Positions 53,920 to 61,507 of a stretch of 64,000 nucleotides of DNA are shown here, piece after piece; the stretch's first letter is position 1, and every line of letters starts with the position of its first letter. The stretch comes from Cupriavidus plantarum. GTDB lineage: Bacteria; Pseudomonadota; Gammaproteobacteria; Burkholderiales; Burkholderiaceae. The notes beneath the pieces were generated by a model, which saw only the letters and a list, made by a program, of their open reading frames with translations, made no database searches and was not told where the DNA came from. Location: assembly GCF_905397285.1 (NCBI RefSeq), contig NZ_CAJPUX010000001.1, positions 806,001-870,000 on the forward strand, written 5' to 3'. A program made the position numbers and the translations under genes.

Positions 53920-53926
53920 GTCCGGT

Positions 53927-54598
53927 CTACAGATACTTGACGGTGAAGGTCGCCAGTCCATCGATGGGGATCTCGCGGGTCAGCGTTGGGAGATCGCCCG
54001 TCTTGTTGACAGCGACACTCACCTTGTAGGTCTGCTGCACTGTCTTGAAGGCCCCCGGTACGGTCGTGTTGGCGTCGGCGAACGCATGCAAGCGTGTCGG
54101 CGTGATGGCATTGCTGGCGTTGGTGCTCTGCGACCACGTCGCGCCCTGATCGCTGGAGGCGACCCGATTGCCGGTCTTGGAATCGGTCAGCGGAGCGGTA
54201 TCGGCGAAGAGGATATACCCGCCAATTTTCTTGCCATCGATTTCCCCGATTCCGAATGTGTCGGCGTCGCCCTGGTTGCTGTACATGGAGCGGCCGATGC
54301 CCGGGACGCTGGTGCCCGCGCGGCCGTCGCTGGCGGCGAGGCCCACTTTAGTGGGAGCGTCGCAGCTGATGGTCAGGTCGATACTTTTCGTGCCGAGGTT
54401 CGTGAACGCGGTGTCGCTCAACGTGTTGGCGGGGATGGTCCCAAAGTCGATCGTGGCGCCCCCGGACAACGACACGTTGCAAGCGGCGGGTTTGATGACG
54501 CCCTTGACGGTCAGATCGGCGGTGTCGGCGGCGAAGGCGCCGATGGAGGCCGAAGCGAGGAGGGCGGCAACGAGGGAGGTCTTGGTGATTTGGTTCAT
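53927..54598 (-). CDS. DUF1120 secreted protein, copy 5 (second locus)
   Basis: This 223-residue protein has a signal peptide (MNQITKTSLVAALLASASI, cleavage near AFA-ADT) and the body ADLTVKGVIKPAACNV, ISCDAPTKVGL, ending ATFTVKYL. It is clearly paralogous to the proteins at 17.4-21.4 kb, over 30 kb away. It carries the shared upstream motif at 54702-54726, though at a longer distance (104 nt). Confidence 0.82.
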   Translation of the reverse strand: MNQITKTSLVAALLASASIGAFAADTADLTVKGVIKPAACNVSLSGGATIDFGTIPANTLSDTAFTNLGTKSIDLTISCDAPTKVGLAASDGRAGTSVPGIGRSMYSNQGDADTFGIGEIDGKKIGGYILFADTAPLTDSKTGNRVASSDQGATWSQSTNASNAITPTRLHAFADANTTVPGAFKTVQQTYKVSVAVNKTGDLPTLTREIPIDGLATFTVKYL

Positions 54599-54701
54599 GA
54601 TGCCTTTACTCAGGTAGTTAGGAAGATTGCGGTGTCTTCATTCCGAATCGGGATCGGAAGCGCATCCACGGACCGAAGTATTGTTTCTCCGAGGCGCGGC
54701 G

Positions 54702-54726
54702 GTAATCGCAGTTTTCCTAAAAACGA
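54702..54726 (-). promoter_or_regulatory. shared DUF1120 upstream motif, gene 5
   Basis: The plus strand reads GTAATCGCA-GTTTTC-CTAAAAACGA. It matches the GAATCGCA and CTWAAAA halves of the other sites. Confidence 0.5.
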
Positions 54727-54774
54727 GAGACGGCACAAATTGTGATGATTCGGTGCCGTAGACATGTCGTTACG

Positions 54775-55233
54775 TCATCCCCCGAGCATTCGCTTCGCCC
54801 AATGCGCCACAATCGGCCCGGCGATCGCGAGCCAGGTGCCGAGGCACAGCAGTAACGCGAGCATGACGGCGGCGCTGCCGAAGTCTTTCGCGCGCTTGGA
54901 CAGGCTGTGGCGTTCTAGCGAGATGCGGTCGACGGCCGCTTCGACGCTCGAGTTCAGCAGCTCCACGATCAGCACGAGGAACAGGGTGCCGAGGAGCAGG
55001 ATGCGTTCGACCACGCTGACGGGCAGGACGAAGGCGCAGGGCGCCAGGATGACGAACAGGGTCAGTTCCTGGCGGAAAGCGCTTTCCTCCAATACGGCAT
55101 AGCGCAATCCCGACAACGAGTTGATGGCCGCGTACCAGGCGCGTGTCAGCCCGCGGTTGCCCTTGTGCGGATTCTGCTCGATCGAGTAGTCACTCTCCGG
55201 CTCGGTGGGTAACGGCAGATGCGGCTTTGGCAT
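54775..55233 (-). CDS. dgkA: diacylglycerol kinase
   Basis: This 152-residue inner-membrane kinase has three spans after a ~35-residue polar N-terminus (longer than in E. coli). Landmarks are LRYAVLEESAFRQEL, ELLNSSVEAAVDR (catalytic and substrate-binding) and AKDFGSAAVMLAL. It recycles diacylglycerol to phosphatidic acid. Its first 44 bp overlap the end of the glycosyltransferase gene, so translation is coupled, or a later start is used. Confidence 0.92.
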   Translation of the reverse strand: MPKPHLPLPTEPESDYSIEQNPHKGNRGLTRAWYAAINSLSGLRYAVLEESAFRQELTLFVILAPCAFVLPVSVVERILLLGTLFLVLIVELLNSSVEAAVDRISLERHSLSKRAKDFGSAAVMLALLLCLGTWLAIAGPIVAHWAKRMLGG

Positions 55234-56275
55234 GGTCGGGCGGAGCGGAGACGTTGGGGGCGCCCGCCACGCTGGCGGTCGGCAGGGGGCGCAGATGCGC
55301 GAGGAATTGCTCGGAGGCCGCGCGCCACGAGAAGCGTTCGGCGTGCGCGCGCGCGGTGGCGCGGTCGATGCGCAGCGCTTCGAGGCACGCTTCCCGCAGG
55401 TCCTCGTGCATGACGCCGGCGGGACTGTCGCCGAGGACGTCGATAGGGCCCGTCACGGGGTACGCGGCCACGGGCAGGCCGCTTGCGAGCGCTTCCAGCA
55501 GGACGAGGCCGAAGGTATCGGTGCGGCTCGGGAACACGAACACGTCCGCCGATGCGTAGACCTTGGCGAGATCGGGCTGTTTCAATACGCCGAGGTAGTT
55601 CACGTTGGGGTAGCGCGACTTCAGGCCCGCGAGCGCGGGACCATCGCCGACGACCCACTTCGTGCCGGGCAGGTCGAGTTGCAGGAACGCTTCGACGTTT
55701 TTTTCCACCGCGACGCGGCCGACGTACAGGAAGATCGGATGCGCGGTGTTGAGGACGTTGGCGCGCTGCGCCGTGAATACGTCGAGATCCACGCCGCGCG
55801 TCCACAGCACGCCGTTGGTAATGTGATAGCGGCGCAGGTCGTCCAGCACCACGGGCGTGGGCGCCATCACCGCGCGCGCGGGGCCATGGAACCAGCGCAG
55901 GAAGCGGTAGGTCCACGCGAGCGGAATGGCGAAGCGGGCCTGCACGTATTCGGGAAAGCGCGTGTGATAGGCCGTGGTGAACGGCAGGTCGTGGCGCAGC
56001 GCGTAGCGGCGCGCGGCGAGGCCCAGCGGGCCTTCCGTGGCGATATGCAGCGCGTCCGGCCGGAAGGCCTCGATGCGGCGGCGGACCTTGCCGCCCGGAA
56101 ACAGCGACAGCCGGATTTCTGGGTAGGTGGGACACGGTACCGTCTGGAATTCGAGCGGCGTCAGCAGATCCACCGTATGACCCATGGCCTCGAGTTCGCG
56201 GCGCGTGGACTTGAGCGTGCGAACCACGCCATTGACCTGCGGTTCCCAGGCGTCGGTGACGATCAGGATTCTCAT
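55190..56275 (-). CDS. GT4-family (GT-B) glycosyltransferase
   Basis: This 361-residue cytoplasmic-face enzyme starts MRILIVTDAWEPQVNGVVR, as in glycolipid-forming GT4 enzymes, and carries the EX7E-like region PSRTDTFGLVLLEALASGLP. Neighbours (dgkA, a UDP-diacylglucosamine-type phosphoesterase) suggest it glycosylates a lipid such as diacylglycerol, but the sugar and acceptor are unknown. AAGGAG precedes the ATG. Confidence 0.87.
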   Translation of the reverse strand: MRILIVTDAWEPQVNGVVRTLKSTRRELEAMGHTVDLLTPLEFQTVPCPTYPEIRLSLFPGGKVRRRIEAFRPDALHIATEGPLGLAARRYALRHDLPFTTAYHTRFPEYVQARFAIPLAWTYRFLRWFHGPARAVMAPTPVVLDDLRRYHITNGVLWTRGVDLDVFTAQRANVLNTAHPIFLYVGRVAVEKNVEAFLQLDLPGTKWVVGDGPALAGLKSRYPNVNYLGVLKQPDLAKVYASADVFVFPSRTDTFGLVLLEALASGLPVAAYPVTGPIDVLGDSPAGVMHEDLREACLEALRIDRATARAHAERFSWRAASEQFLAHLRPLPTASVAGAPNVSAPPDHAKAASAVTHRAGE

Positions 56276-56317
56276 CGAAACTCCTTTGTCTCTGTGGCGT
56301 GTGGTGTGCCGCGACCG

Positions 56318-57382
56318 TCAGCCGGCCACCGCGGTCGCGGTCGTGGCGGTGCGCCGCCGGCGGCCGATGCGCGAGGTGGGCGGCGCGGGCGGGTCGAGCA
56401 GCGTCGTCCAGTAGACGATGCGTAGTTCGCCTTCCATGGTTTCGACCAGCGCGGAAAGGCTTTCCACCCAGTCGCCGTCGTTGCAGTAGAGCTGCCCGTC
56501 GACCTCGCGGATCTCGGCCTTGTGGATATGGCCGCAGACCACGCCATCGCAGCCGCGGCGGCGCGCCTCCTCCACCATCGCGTGCTCGAACGAGTTGATG
56601 TAGCTGACCGCGTTCTTGACCTGATGCTTCAGGTATTGCGACAGCGACCAATAATCGAATCCGAGCCTGGTGCGGACGCGGTTGAAGTGGCGATTCACGG
56701 CGAGGATCAGCGTGTAGAGGGAGTCGCCGAGATATGCCAGCCATCGTGCGTGCTGCACCACGCCATCGAACAGGTCGCCATGGACGACCCAGAGGCGGCG
56801 GCCCGTCGCCGTCACATGGATCGCGTCTTCGCGTACGACGATGTCGCCGAAGGCCATGCCGTCGAACTGGCGCGCGACTTCGTCGTGATTGCCGGGTACG
56901 AAGATCACCTCGGTGCCTTTGCGCGCCTTGCGCAGAAGCTTCTGCACCACGTCGTTGTGGCTCTGCGGCCAGTACCAGCCGCGCTTGAGCTGCCATCCGT
57001 CGATGATGTCGCCGACGAGGTAGAGCTGGTCGGACTCGTTGTGCTTGAGGAAGTCGAGCAGATAGGTCGCCTGGCAGCCTGCTGTGCCGAGGTGGATATC
57101 CGAGATCCAGATCGCGCGATAGCGATGGGTGGGCGTGTCGGTGGATGCAGTGGGCGGTTCGTCGGTGACGTCTCGCTGGGCATTCACGGATTGGGGTACG
57201 GATGACGGAAAGGGCGGGAAGGGGGCAGCAGGAGGCGATGCGGGCGGCGGGGCGAGTGCCGGAGCGGGAGGCATGAAGGCCGCGAGGGCGGCGGTCAGCG
57301 GGAGGGTGGCGTCACCCTTGCCAAGCAGGCGCTGCGCGATATGCGACAGACGCCCGCGCGCGGATCGGATTGCTTGAACCAT
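56318..57382 (-). CDS. LpxH-like metallophosphoesterase with long Pro/Ala-rich N-terminus
   Basis: This 354-residue protein has calcineurin-like metal motifs in order: SDIHLG, GDIIDGW, PGNHDE, HGDLFD and CGHIHKAE. These place it with UDP-2,3-diacylglucosamine hydrolase-type enzymes. The first ~85 residues are a Pro/Ala-rich low-complexity tail absent from LpxH, and the C-terminus is Arg-rich. It may be a paralogue active on another pyrophosphate; its partner gene is the glycosyltransferase downstream. Confidence 0.82.
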   Translation of the reverse strand: MVQAIRSARGRLSHIAQRLLGKGDATLPLTAALAAFMPPAPALAPPPASPPAAPFPPFPSSVPQSVNAQRDVTDEPPTASTDTPTHRYRAIWISDIHLGTAGCQATYLLDFLKHNESDQLYLVGDIIDGWQLKRGWYWPQSHNDVVQKLLRKARKGTEVIFVPGNHDEVARQFDGMAFGDIVVREDAIHVTATGRRLWVVHGDLFDGVVQHARWLAYLGDSLYTLILAVNRHFNRVRTRLGFDYWSLSQYLKHQVKNAVSYINSFEHAMVEEARRRGCDGVVCGHIHKAEIREVDGQLYCNDGDWVESLSALVETMEGELRIVYWTTLLDPPAPPTSRIGRRRRTATTATAVAG

Positions 57383-57483
57383 GTCGGCCCCGGTAGCGGC
57401 GATGCGTGCATTGGGCCAGTGGCACGTGACCGTACCGTGACGGAAACATGAATGTCACATGAATGTGTGCCGCGCTTGGAGCG

Positions 57484-58506
57484 TCAGGTGGTTTCCGCTG
57501 CGTGGGCCGTGACGACGGGATCGGGCGTGGTTTCGGTCAGCATGGCGAGCGCGTCGAGCGTGGCGGCGATCGCGTCGGGGTGGCGCAGCAGCGACACATG
57601 CCCGATGCCGCGCAGCGCTACATGGCGCGCGCCCTCGAGCCACGAGGTGCCGGCGGGCCCGGCGATCGAGTCGTGCCAGCTGAAGATGAAGACGATGCGC
57701 GCGCGCTGCGCGGTGGTTTCCGCATCGGCAAGTGCGCGCAGCCAGGGACTGAGCCATCGCATCTGCCGCGCGTTGAGCCCGCTGCCATGACGCGCCAGTA
57801 CGCACCCATGATGCGGGCTGCCAAGCGTGACAATGCCGCTGCAGGGCGCTTCGCTGCCCGTGGAATGCACCGCCCGCACCTGTGCCGCGCGCGCGGCGAG
57901 GCCGCCCATGCTGTGGCACACGAGCAGCGGCGGGCGGCCCGTGCGTGTGGCGATGTCGTGCATGCGCGCGAGCAGCGGCGCCGCATAGTCGTCGATATCG
58001 CCGAGCACCGGTTCGAGGTCGATCGTCTCGCACCGATAGCCCGCGGCCGCGAGATGCGGCGCCATGTCGAGCCACACGGCGTGGTTGCAGCCATAACCGT
58101 GCACGAGCAACACCGTGGGCGCGTCGCGGCCGGGGCTTGCGTCGGCAGAGGGGGGTATCTTCAGGCGGGAGCGGAACGGCTGAAGCCAGTTGAACATGCG
58201 GAACACCACCATGCATTCGCCCGCATAGCAGCGCAGGGCCCGCGCGATGCCGAGGGGCGCGGGGCGGGTATCGGCGGGCATCAGCGCGATGCGGTCTTTC
58301 TTTGGCAGGCCGAGCCCGTTCAGCGTGACGAAGAACGCGATGGCGACCGACGCGCAGAACAACGCGAGCACGATGGCCGCGCCGGTGGCGAGCGCGGCCG
58401 GCCATGACCATGCGGCGAACGATGCGAGCGCCCACGCGATGCCGGCCGCGGTGGTTGTCTGCGCCGCGACTGCCACGCGGCGAAGGGCGGCCGCCGTCAG
58501 GCTCAT
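57484..58506 (-). CDS. alpha/beta-hydrolase (lipase-like) with N-terminal membrane anchors
   Basis: This 340-residue protein has two hydrophobic segments near the N-terminus (TTTAAGIAWALASFAAW and a following one). The catalytic domain shows VLLVHGYGCN (oxyanion loop) and CHSMGGLA (nucleophile Ser), with a likely acid-His region at HDSIAG and GIGHVSLL. It overlaps the RDD gene by 4 bp (ATGA). The substrate is unknown; triacylglycerol lipases have this pattern. Confidence 0.82.
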   Translation of the reverse strand: MSLTAAALRRVAVAAQTTTAAGIAWALASFAAWSWPAALATGAAIVLALFCASVAIAFFVTLNGLGLPKKDRIALMPADTRPAPLGIARALRCYAGECMVVFRMFNWLQPFRSRLKIPPSADASPGRDAPTVLLVHGYGCNHAVWLDMAPHLAAAGYRCETIDLEPVLGDIDDYAAPLLARMHDIATRTGRPPLLVCHSMGGLAARAAQVRAVHSTGSEAPCSGIVTLGSPHHGCVLARHGSGLNARQMRWLSPWLRALADAETTAQRARIVFIFSWHDSIAGPAGTSWLEGARHVALRGIGHVSLLRHPDAIAATLDALAMLTETTPDPVVTAHAAETT

Positions 58507-59048
58507 TTTTTGGCGGCGGTGCGCGGTGGCCGCAGGTCGATCAGCCGGGTGCCAGCCAGCCTGTCATGCAGGAACTGCCGTCTCGGGTCGAGCCAAGCGA
58601 GCATGACCCAGATCAGCAGCCCGCCAGCAAGCACGGCGACGAACGGGCCCTTCACGAGCCCGAGGGCATGGCCCACGGCGGCGGCGGGCGGGAGCCATAG
58701 CCACGCCAGCACGAAGCGGAAGATGGCGCGGGGCCACCGGACCGGTCCGCCATCGGCGGTCTCCAGGCGGATGCGCCAGGTCTGCATGGCCAGGGTCTGG
58801 CCATTGCGCTGCCAGAACCACGAGAAATACAGCGCCAGCACGAGAAAGCTCCACGCCTGCGCGACGTACATGTTCTCGGCGCCGATGGCGCCGAGCAGCG
58901 GGCGGGCGAACACATACACCGCGGTGGACGCCATGAGCACGCCGAACAGCAGCACGCCTTCATAGACCATACAGGTCAGCCGCCGCCGGAGCGTGGGAGC
59001 TCGGACGGGGTCGGAGGTGGGAGCGTAGGCGGTAGTGGTGGCGGACAT
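58503..59048 (-). CDS. RDD-family membrane protein
   Basis: This 181-residue protein has about four spans and the RDD pattern: Arg and Asp near the first span (LRRRLTCMVYEGVLLF), then FSWFWQRNGQTLAMQTWRIRL and a terminal LAWLDPRRQFLHDRLAGTRL. The role is unknown; some RDD proteins act in Na+/H+ exchange or lipid handling. It is in the sigma-factor operon, 151 bp after the DUF3106 gene. Confidence 0.87.
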   Translation of the reverse strand: MSATTTAYAPTSDPVRAPTLRRRLTCMVYEGVLLFGVLMASTAVYVFARPLLGAIGAENMYVAQAWSFLVLALYFSWFWQRNGQTLAMQTWRIRLETADGGPVRWPRAIFRFVLAWLWLPPAAAVGHALGLVKGPFVAVLAGGLLIWVMLAWLDPRRQFLHDRLAGTRLIDLRPPRTAAKK

Positions 59049-59199
59049 GGCACGCGGCCGGGGGAGCCTGAAACGGCCATTATGCCAAAGGCGCCGCCTG
59101 GCACCGAGCGGGTTTGCCCGCAATGAAGGAACAGCCCTCTCCCCGGTAGTGAGGCGCCGACACACGCGTCTGCCTCTCGCGCAGGGAGAAGGCGGGGCC

Positions 59200-60108
59200 T
59201 CAGCGGCTTTCGCTGGTTCCCGTGATCGGGAAGTCGGTGGAGGCTTCGCCCGTGACCGGGGGGCCGAGCGGGGTGGCTGCCGGCTGGGGCGCGGTGGCGG
59301 AGGCGGGGGTGGCAGCCACCGGGGCCGAGGCCGCGGCTGCGGCCGTCGTGGCCGATGCGGCGGAGGCCGCGCCCGTGGAGGCGGCGACGGCCGGTGTGGA
59401 AGCCGCGGCGACAGCGGCGGAAGCCGCCGAAGCCGGGGCAGCGGGCGCGCTTGCGGCGGTCTTTGTGCCCGGCTGCTGCGGATGCGCGCCGCGCGACGGC
59501 AGCGTCGGCAGTTTCTTGCCCGACGGCAGCGCACTCACCGCGCCGGGGCGGCGCGGGACCTTGTCCGCGGCGGCGAGGTTCTTCTTTTGCTCTTCGGGCA
59601 GCTGCTGATAGCTCTTCCACGCCTCGGCCTTGGCCTCCGGCGTCAGCGACCGCGTGATCTGGTAGTTCTCGCGCGCCAGGCGCCGCTGCTGCGGCGTCAT
59701 CCTGACCCATTCCGCCATGCGCGCCTGCAACCTCGCCTGTTCGTCAGGCGAATACTTCGGGTACTGGTCGGCAATCCGCAGCCACTTGTGGCGGTTCAGT
59801 TCGGGAATGGAATTCCAAAGCGGCTCCAGCGGCGCCAGAATGCGCTGATGCGCGGCCGAAAGCTCGCCCCACGTGGGGTGCGCATTGATGACCGGACCGG
59901 GCTGCACAGCAGAGGTCGCCGACGCCGAAGCCGGCGCATTGGCCTGCCCCTGTGCCTGCCCCTGTGCCTGCACCGCCGGCGCGCAAGACAACGCCACGCC
60001 GCCGGCGAGCGCCAGCAAGACAAGGCCCACGCGCAGCCGCTCGCCGCACGTGTCGGATAGATCGGCGGCGGGAAGACCCGCGTCGGGAAGATCGAGTGCG
60101 CGCGCCAT
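59200..60108 (-). CDS. DUF3106 protein
   Basis: This 302-residue protein has a signal/anchor segment (LRVGLVLLALAGGVALSC), a DUF3106 core about residues 85-190 with repeats of Gln/Arg/Trp helices (LEPLWNSIPELNRHKWLRIA, EWVRMTPQQRRLARENYQ), and a long Ala/Ser/Pro-rich C-terminus. The core's motif reuse resembles periplasmic sensors such as CpxP/Spy, which is inference. It is 2 bp after the DUF3619 gene. Confidence 0.82.
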   Translation of the reverse strand: MARALDLPDAGLPAADLSDTCGERLRVGLVLLALAGGVALSCAPAVQAQGQAQGQANAPASASATSAVQPGPVINAHPTWGELSAAHQRILAPLEPLWNSIPELNRHKWLRIADQYPKYSPDEQARLQARMAEWVRMTPQQRRLARENYQITRSLTPEAKAEAWKSYQQLPEEQKKNLAAADKVPRRPGAVSALPSGKKLPTLPSRGAHPQQPGTKTAASAPAAPASAASAAVAAASTPAVAASTGAASAASATTAAAAASAPVAATPASATAPQPAATPLGPPVTGEASTDFPITGTSESR

Positions 60109-60110
60109 CC

Positions 60111-60566
60111 TTATTGCCCGCGCTTGAGGTACACGTGGAAGCCCTGGTCGGCGTAGGCGGTCGGCGGCAGATCGTCGAGCAGCATGGCGGCATCGACGTC
60201 CGCGAGTTCTTCCACCCGCTTCTGCTTCTGCCACTCGTAGATGCCGCTCAGCCCGCCCACCAGCGCGATCAGCAGCCAGACGAGCGCGAGCCGGCGCAGC
60301 CAGGCGCCCGCGCGATGCAGTGGCTTGTCGTGATCGGGGTCGTCGAGGTCATACAGCGACGATCCATGCGAGGATGGCATGCCCGCAGCCGCGAATTGCG
60401 GCGCGCGCACCGGTGCCTCGGCCTTCTTGCGAGCGACGGCCATGCGCCGCGCGGCGGCAAGCCGTTCGGCGATGTCGGCCGGCACCGCGTCCGCCGATGC
60501 ATCGAGCACGGTGCGGATATCGTGGGCCAGGCGGCGTTCGAGTATTTGTTGTTCGTTTCGGCTCAT
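60111..60566 (-). CDS. DUF3619 protein, probable anti-sigma-like membrane protein
   Basis: This 151-residue protein has a cytosolic N-terminus (LERRLAHDIRTVLDASADA), one span (LALVWLLIALVGGLSGIYEW) and a periplasmic tail ending HVYLKRGQ. It overlaps the sigma-factor gene by 4 bp (ATGA). Single-span proteins directly coupled to ECF sigma factors are often anti-sigma factors, but no classical anti-sigma motif is visible here. Confidence 0.78.
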   Translation of the reverse strand: MSRNEQQILERRLAHDIRTVLDASADAVPADIAERLAAARRMAVARKKAEAPVRAPQFAAAGMPSSHGSSLYDLDDPDHDKPLHRAGAWLRRLALVWLLIALVGGLSGIYEWQKQKRVEELADVDAAMLLDDLPPTAYADQGFHVYLKRGQ

Positions 60567-61129
60567 AGTCGGACCCCTCGCGCGCGCAGGGCCTGCGCCA
60601 GGGTGTGCGTTGCACGGGAACAGTGCGTCTTCACACTGCCTTCGGAACAACCCATCGCGGCAGCGGTTTCGGCGACATCCATGTCCTCCCAGTAACGCAT
60701 CAAAAACGCTTCGCGTTGACGCGTCGGCAGGCGCTGGATTTCCTGTTCGATGATCTGCATGACCTGCGCGCGCTCGACCTTGTCCGCGCTGCTTTCGGCA
60801 GATTCCGAACCCGCCTGGGCCTCTAGAGTGTCGAGTAAGTCATTATCGTCGCCATCGCGATCGTCGCGCAGCGACGAGAACAACGTGACCCACGTGTTGC
60901 GGACCTTCTGGCGGCGGAACCAGTCGTGAACGGTATTTTGCAGAATGCGCTGAAACAGCGGCGGCAGTTCGGCCGCGGACTTGTCGCCGTATTTCTCCGC
61001 AAGCTTGATCATCGCATCCTGCACGATGTCCAGCGCGGCTTCATCGTCACGCACCGCAAACACGGCCTGCTTGAATGCCCGTCGCTCGACGCTGGCGAGA
61101 AAATCGGAGAGTTCCTGGTCGGTGGCCAT
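60563..61129 (-). CDS. RpoE/ECF-type RNA polymerase sigma factor
   Basis: This 188-residue protein has sigma region 2 (residues ~10-80: DIVQDAMIKLAEKYGDKSA, LPPLFQRILQNTVHDWFRRQ) and region 4 (residues ~125-185: LPTRQREAFLMRYWEDMDVAETAAAMGCSEGSVKTH, read in pieces). It directs RNA polymerase to a stress-type regulon, probably including this operon. It is divergent from ilvB. Confidence 0.93.
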   Translation of the reverse strand: MATDQELSDFLASVERRAFKQAVFAVRDDEAALDIVQDAMIKLAEKYGDKSAAELPPLFQRILQNTVHDWFRRQKVRNTWVTLFSSLRDDRDGDDNDLLDTLEAQAGSESAESSADKVERAQVMQIIEQEIQRLPTRQREAFLMRYWEDMDVAETAAAMGCSEGSVKTHCSRATHTLAQALRARGVRL

Positions 61130-61507
61130 GCAGGCGAATTGCGGACGGAAATTGCGGGATGGACGGCGCCAGTGCTTGCTTTAAGTGCCGCATAAGACCT
61201 GCGGAACTCAGAAAATGTCTGCGATCCTAGCAAAAAACACGTGAGTCTGACCACTGCTGTATTGCGTTGCAGACATGGAGGGACGGGAAGATTGCGGGAA
61301 CGCCCGGCCGGGAGCGATCGGCGGCAGAAGAAACGTAGACCGCGCTAGTGCATTGCAGTATCATCACCGGTTCACGACATCAGTGGTTGTCTCATTTGAC
61401 CGCTTATAAGGCGGTCTTCCATGAAGACGCGCACCGCTTGAACCCGAGCCACAAGCCCGGCAGAGAGCATCCAAACAATTTTTTGCCGAAAATTGCAAAG
61501 GACTGAA
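61130..61507. other. 378-bp divergent region between the sigma-factor and ilvB genes
   Basis: It holds promoters for both operons and the structured ilv leader (61398-61495). I see no unambiguous -35/-10 pairs and no further gene. Confidence 0.5.
61398..61495 (+). promoter_or_regulatory. structured leader of the ilv operon
   Basis: GACCGC-TTATAAG-GCGGTC (61398-61416) and GTCTTC-CAT-GAAGAC (61414-61428) overlap, so only one hairpin can form at a time. A six-codon frame MKTRTA (61421-61441) with AAGG 9 nt ahead sits over the second. Near the ilvB ribosome binding site, CAATTTT-loop-AAAATTG (61476-61495) forms an AT-rich hairpin. No U-run terminator is seen, so the mechanism is open. Confidence 0.45.
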
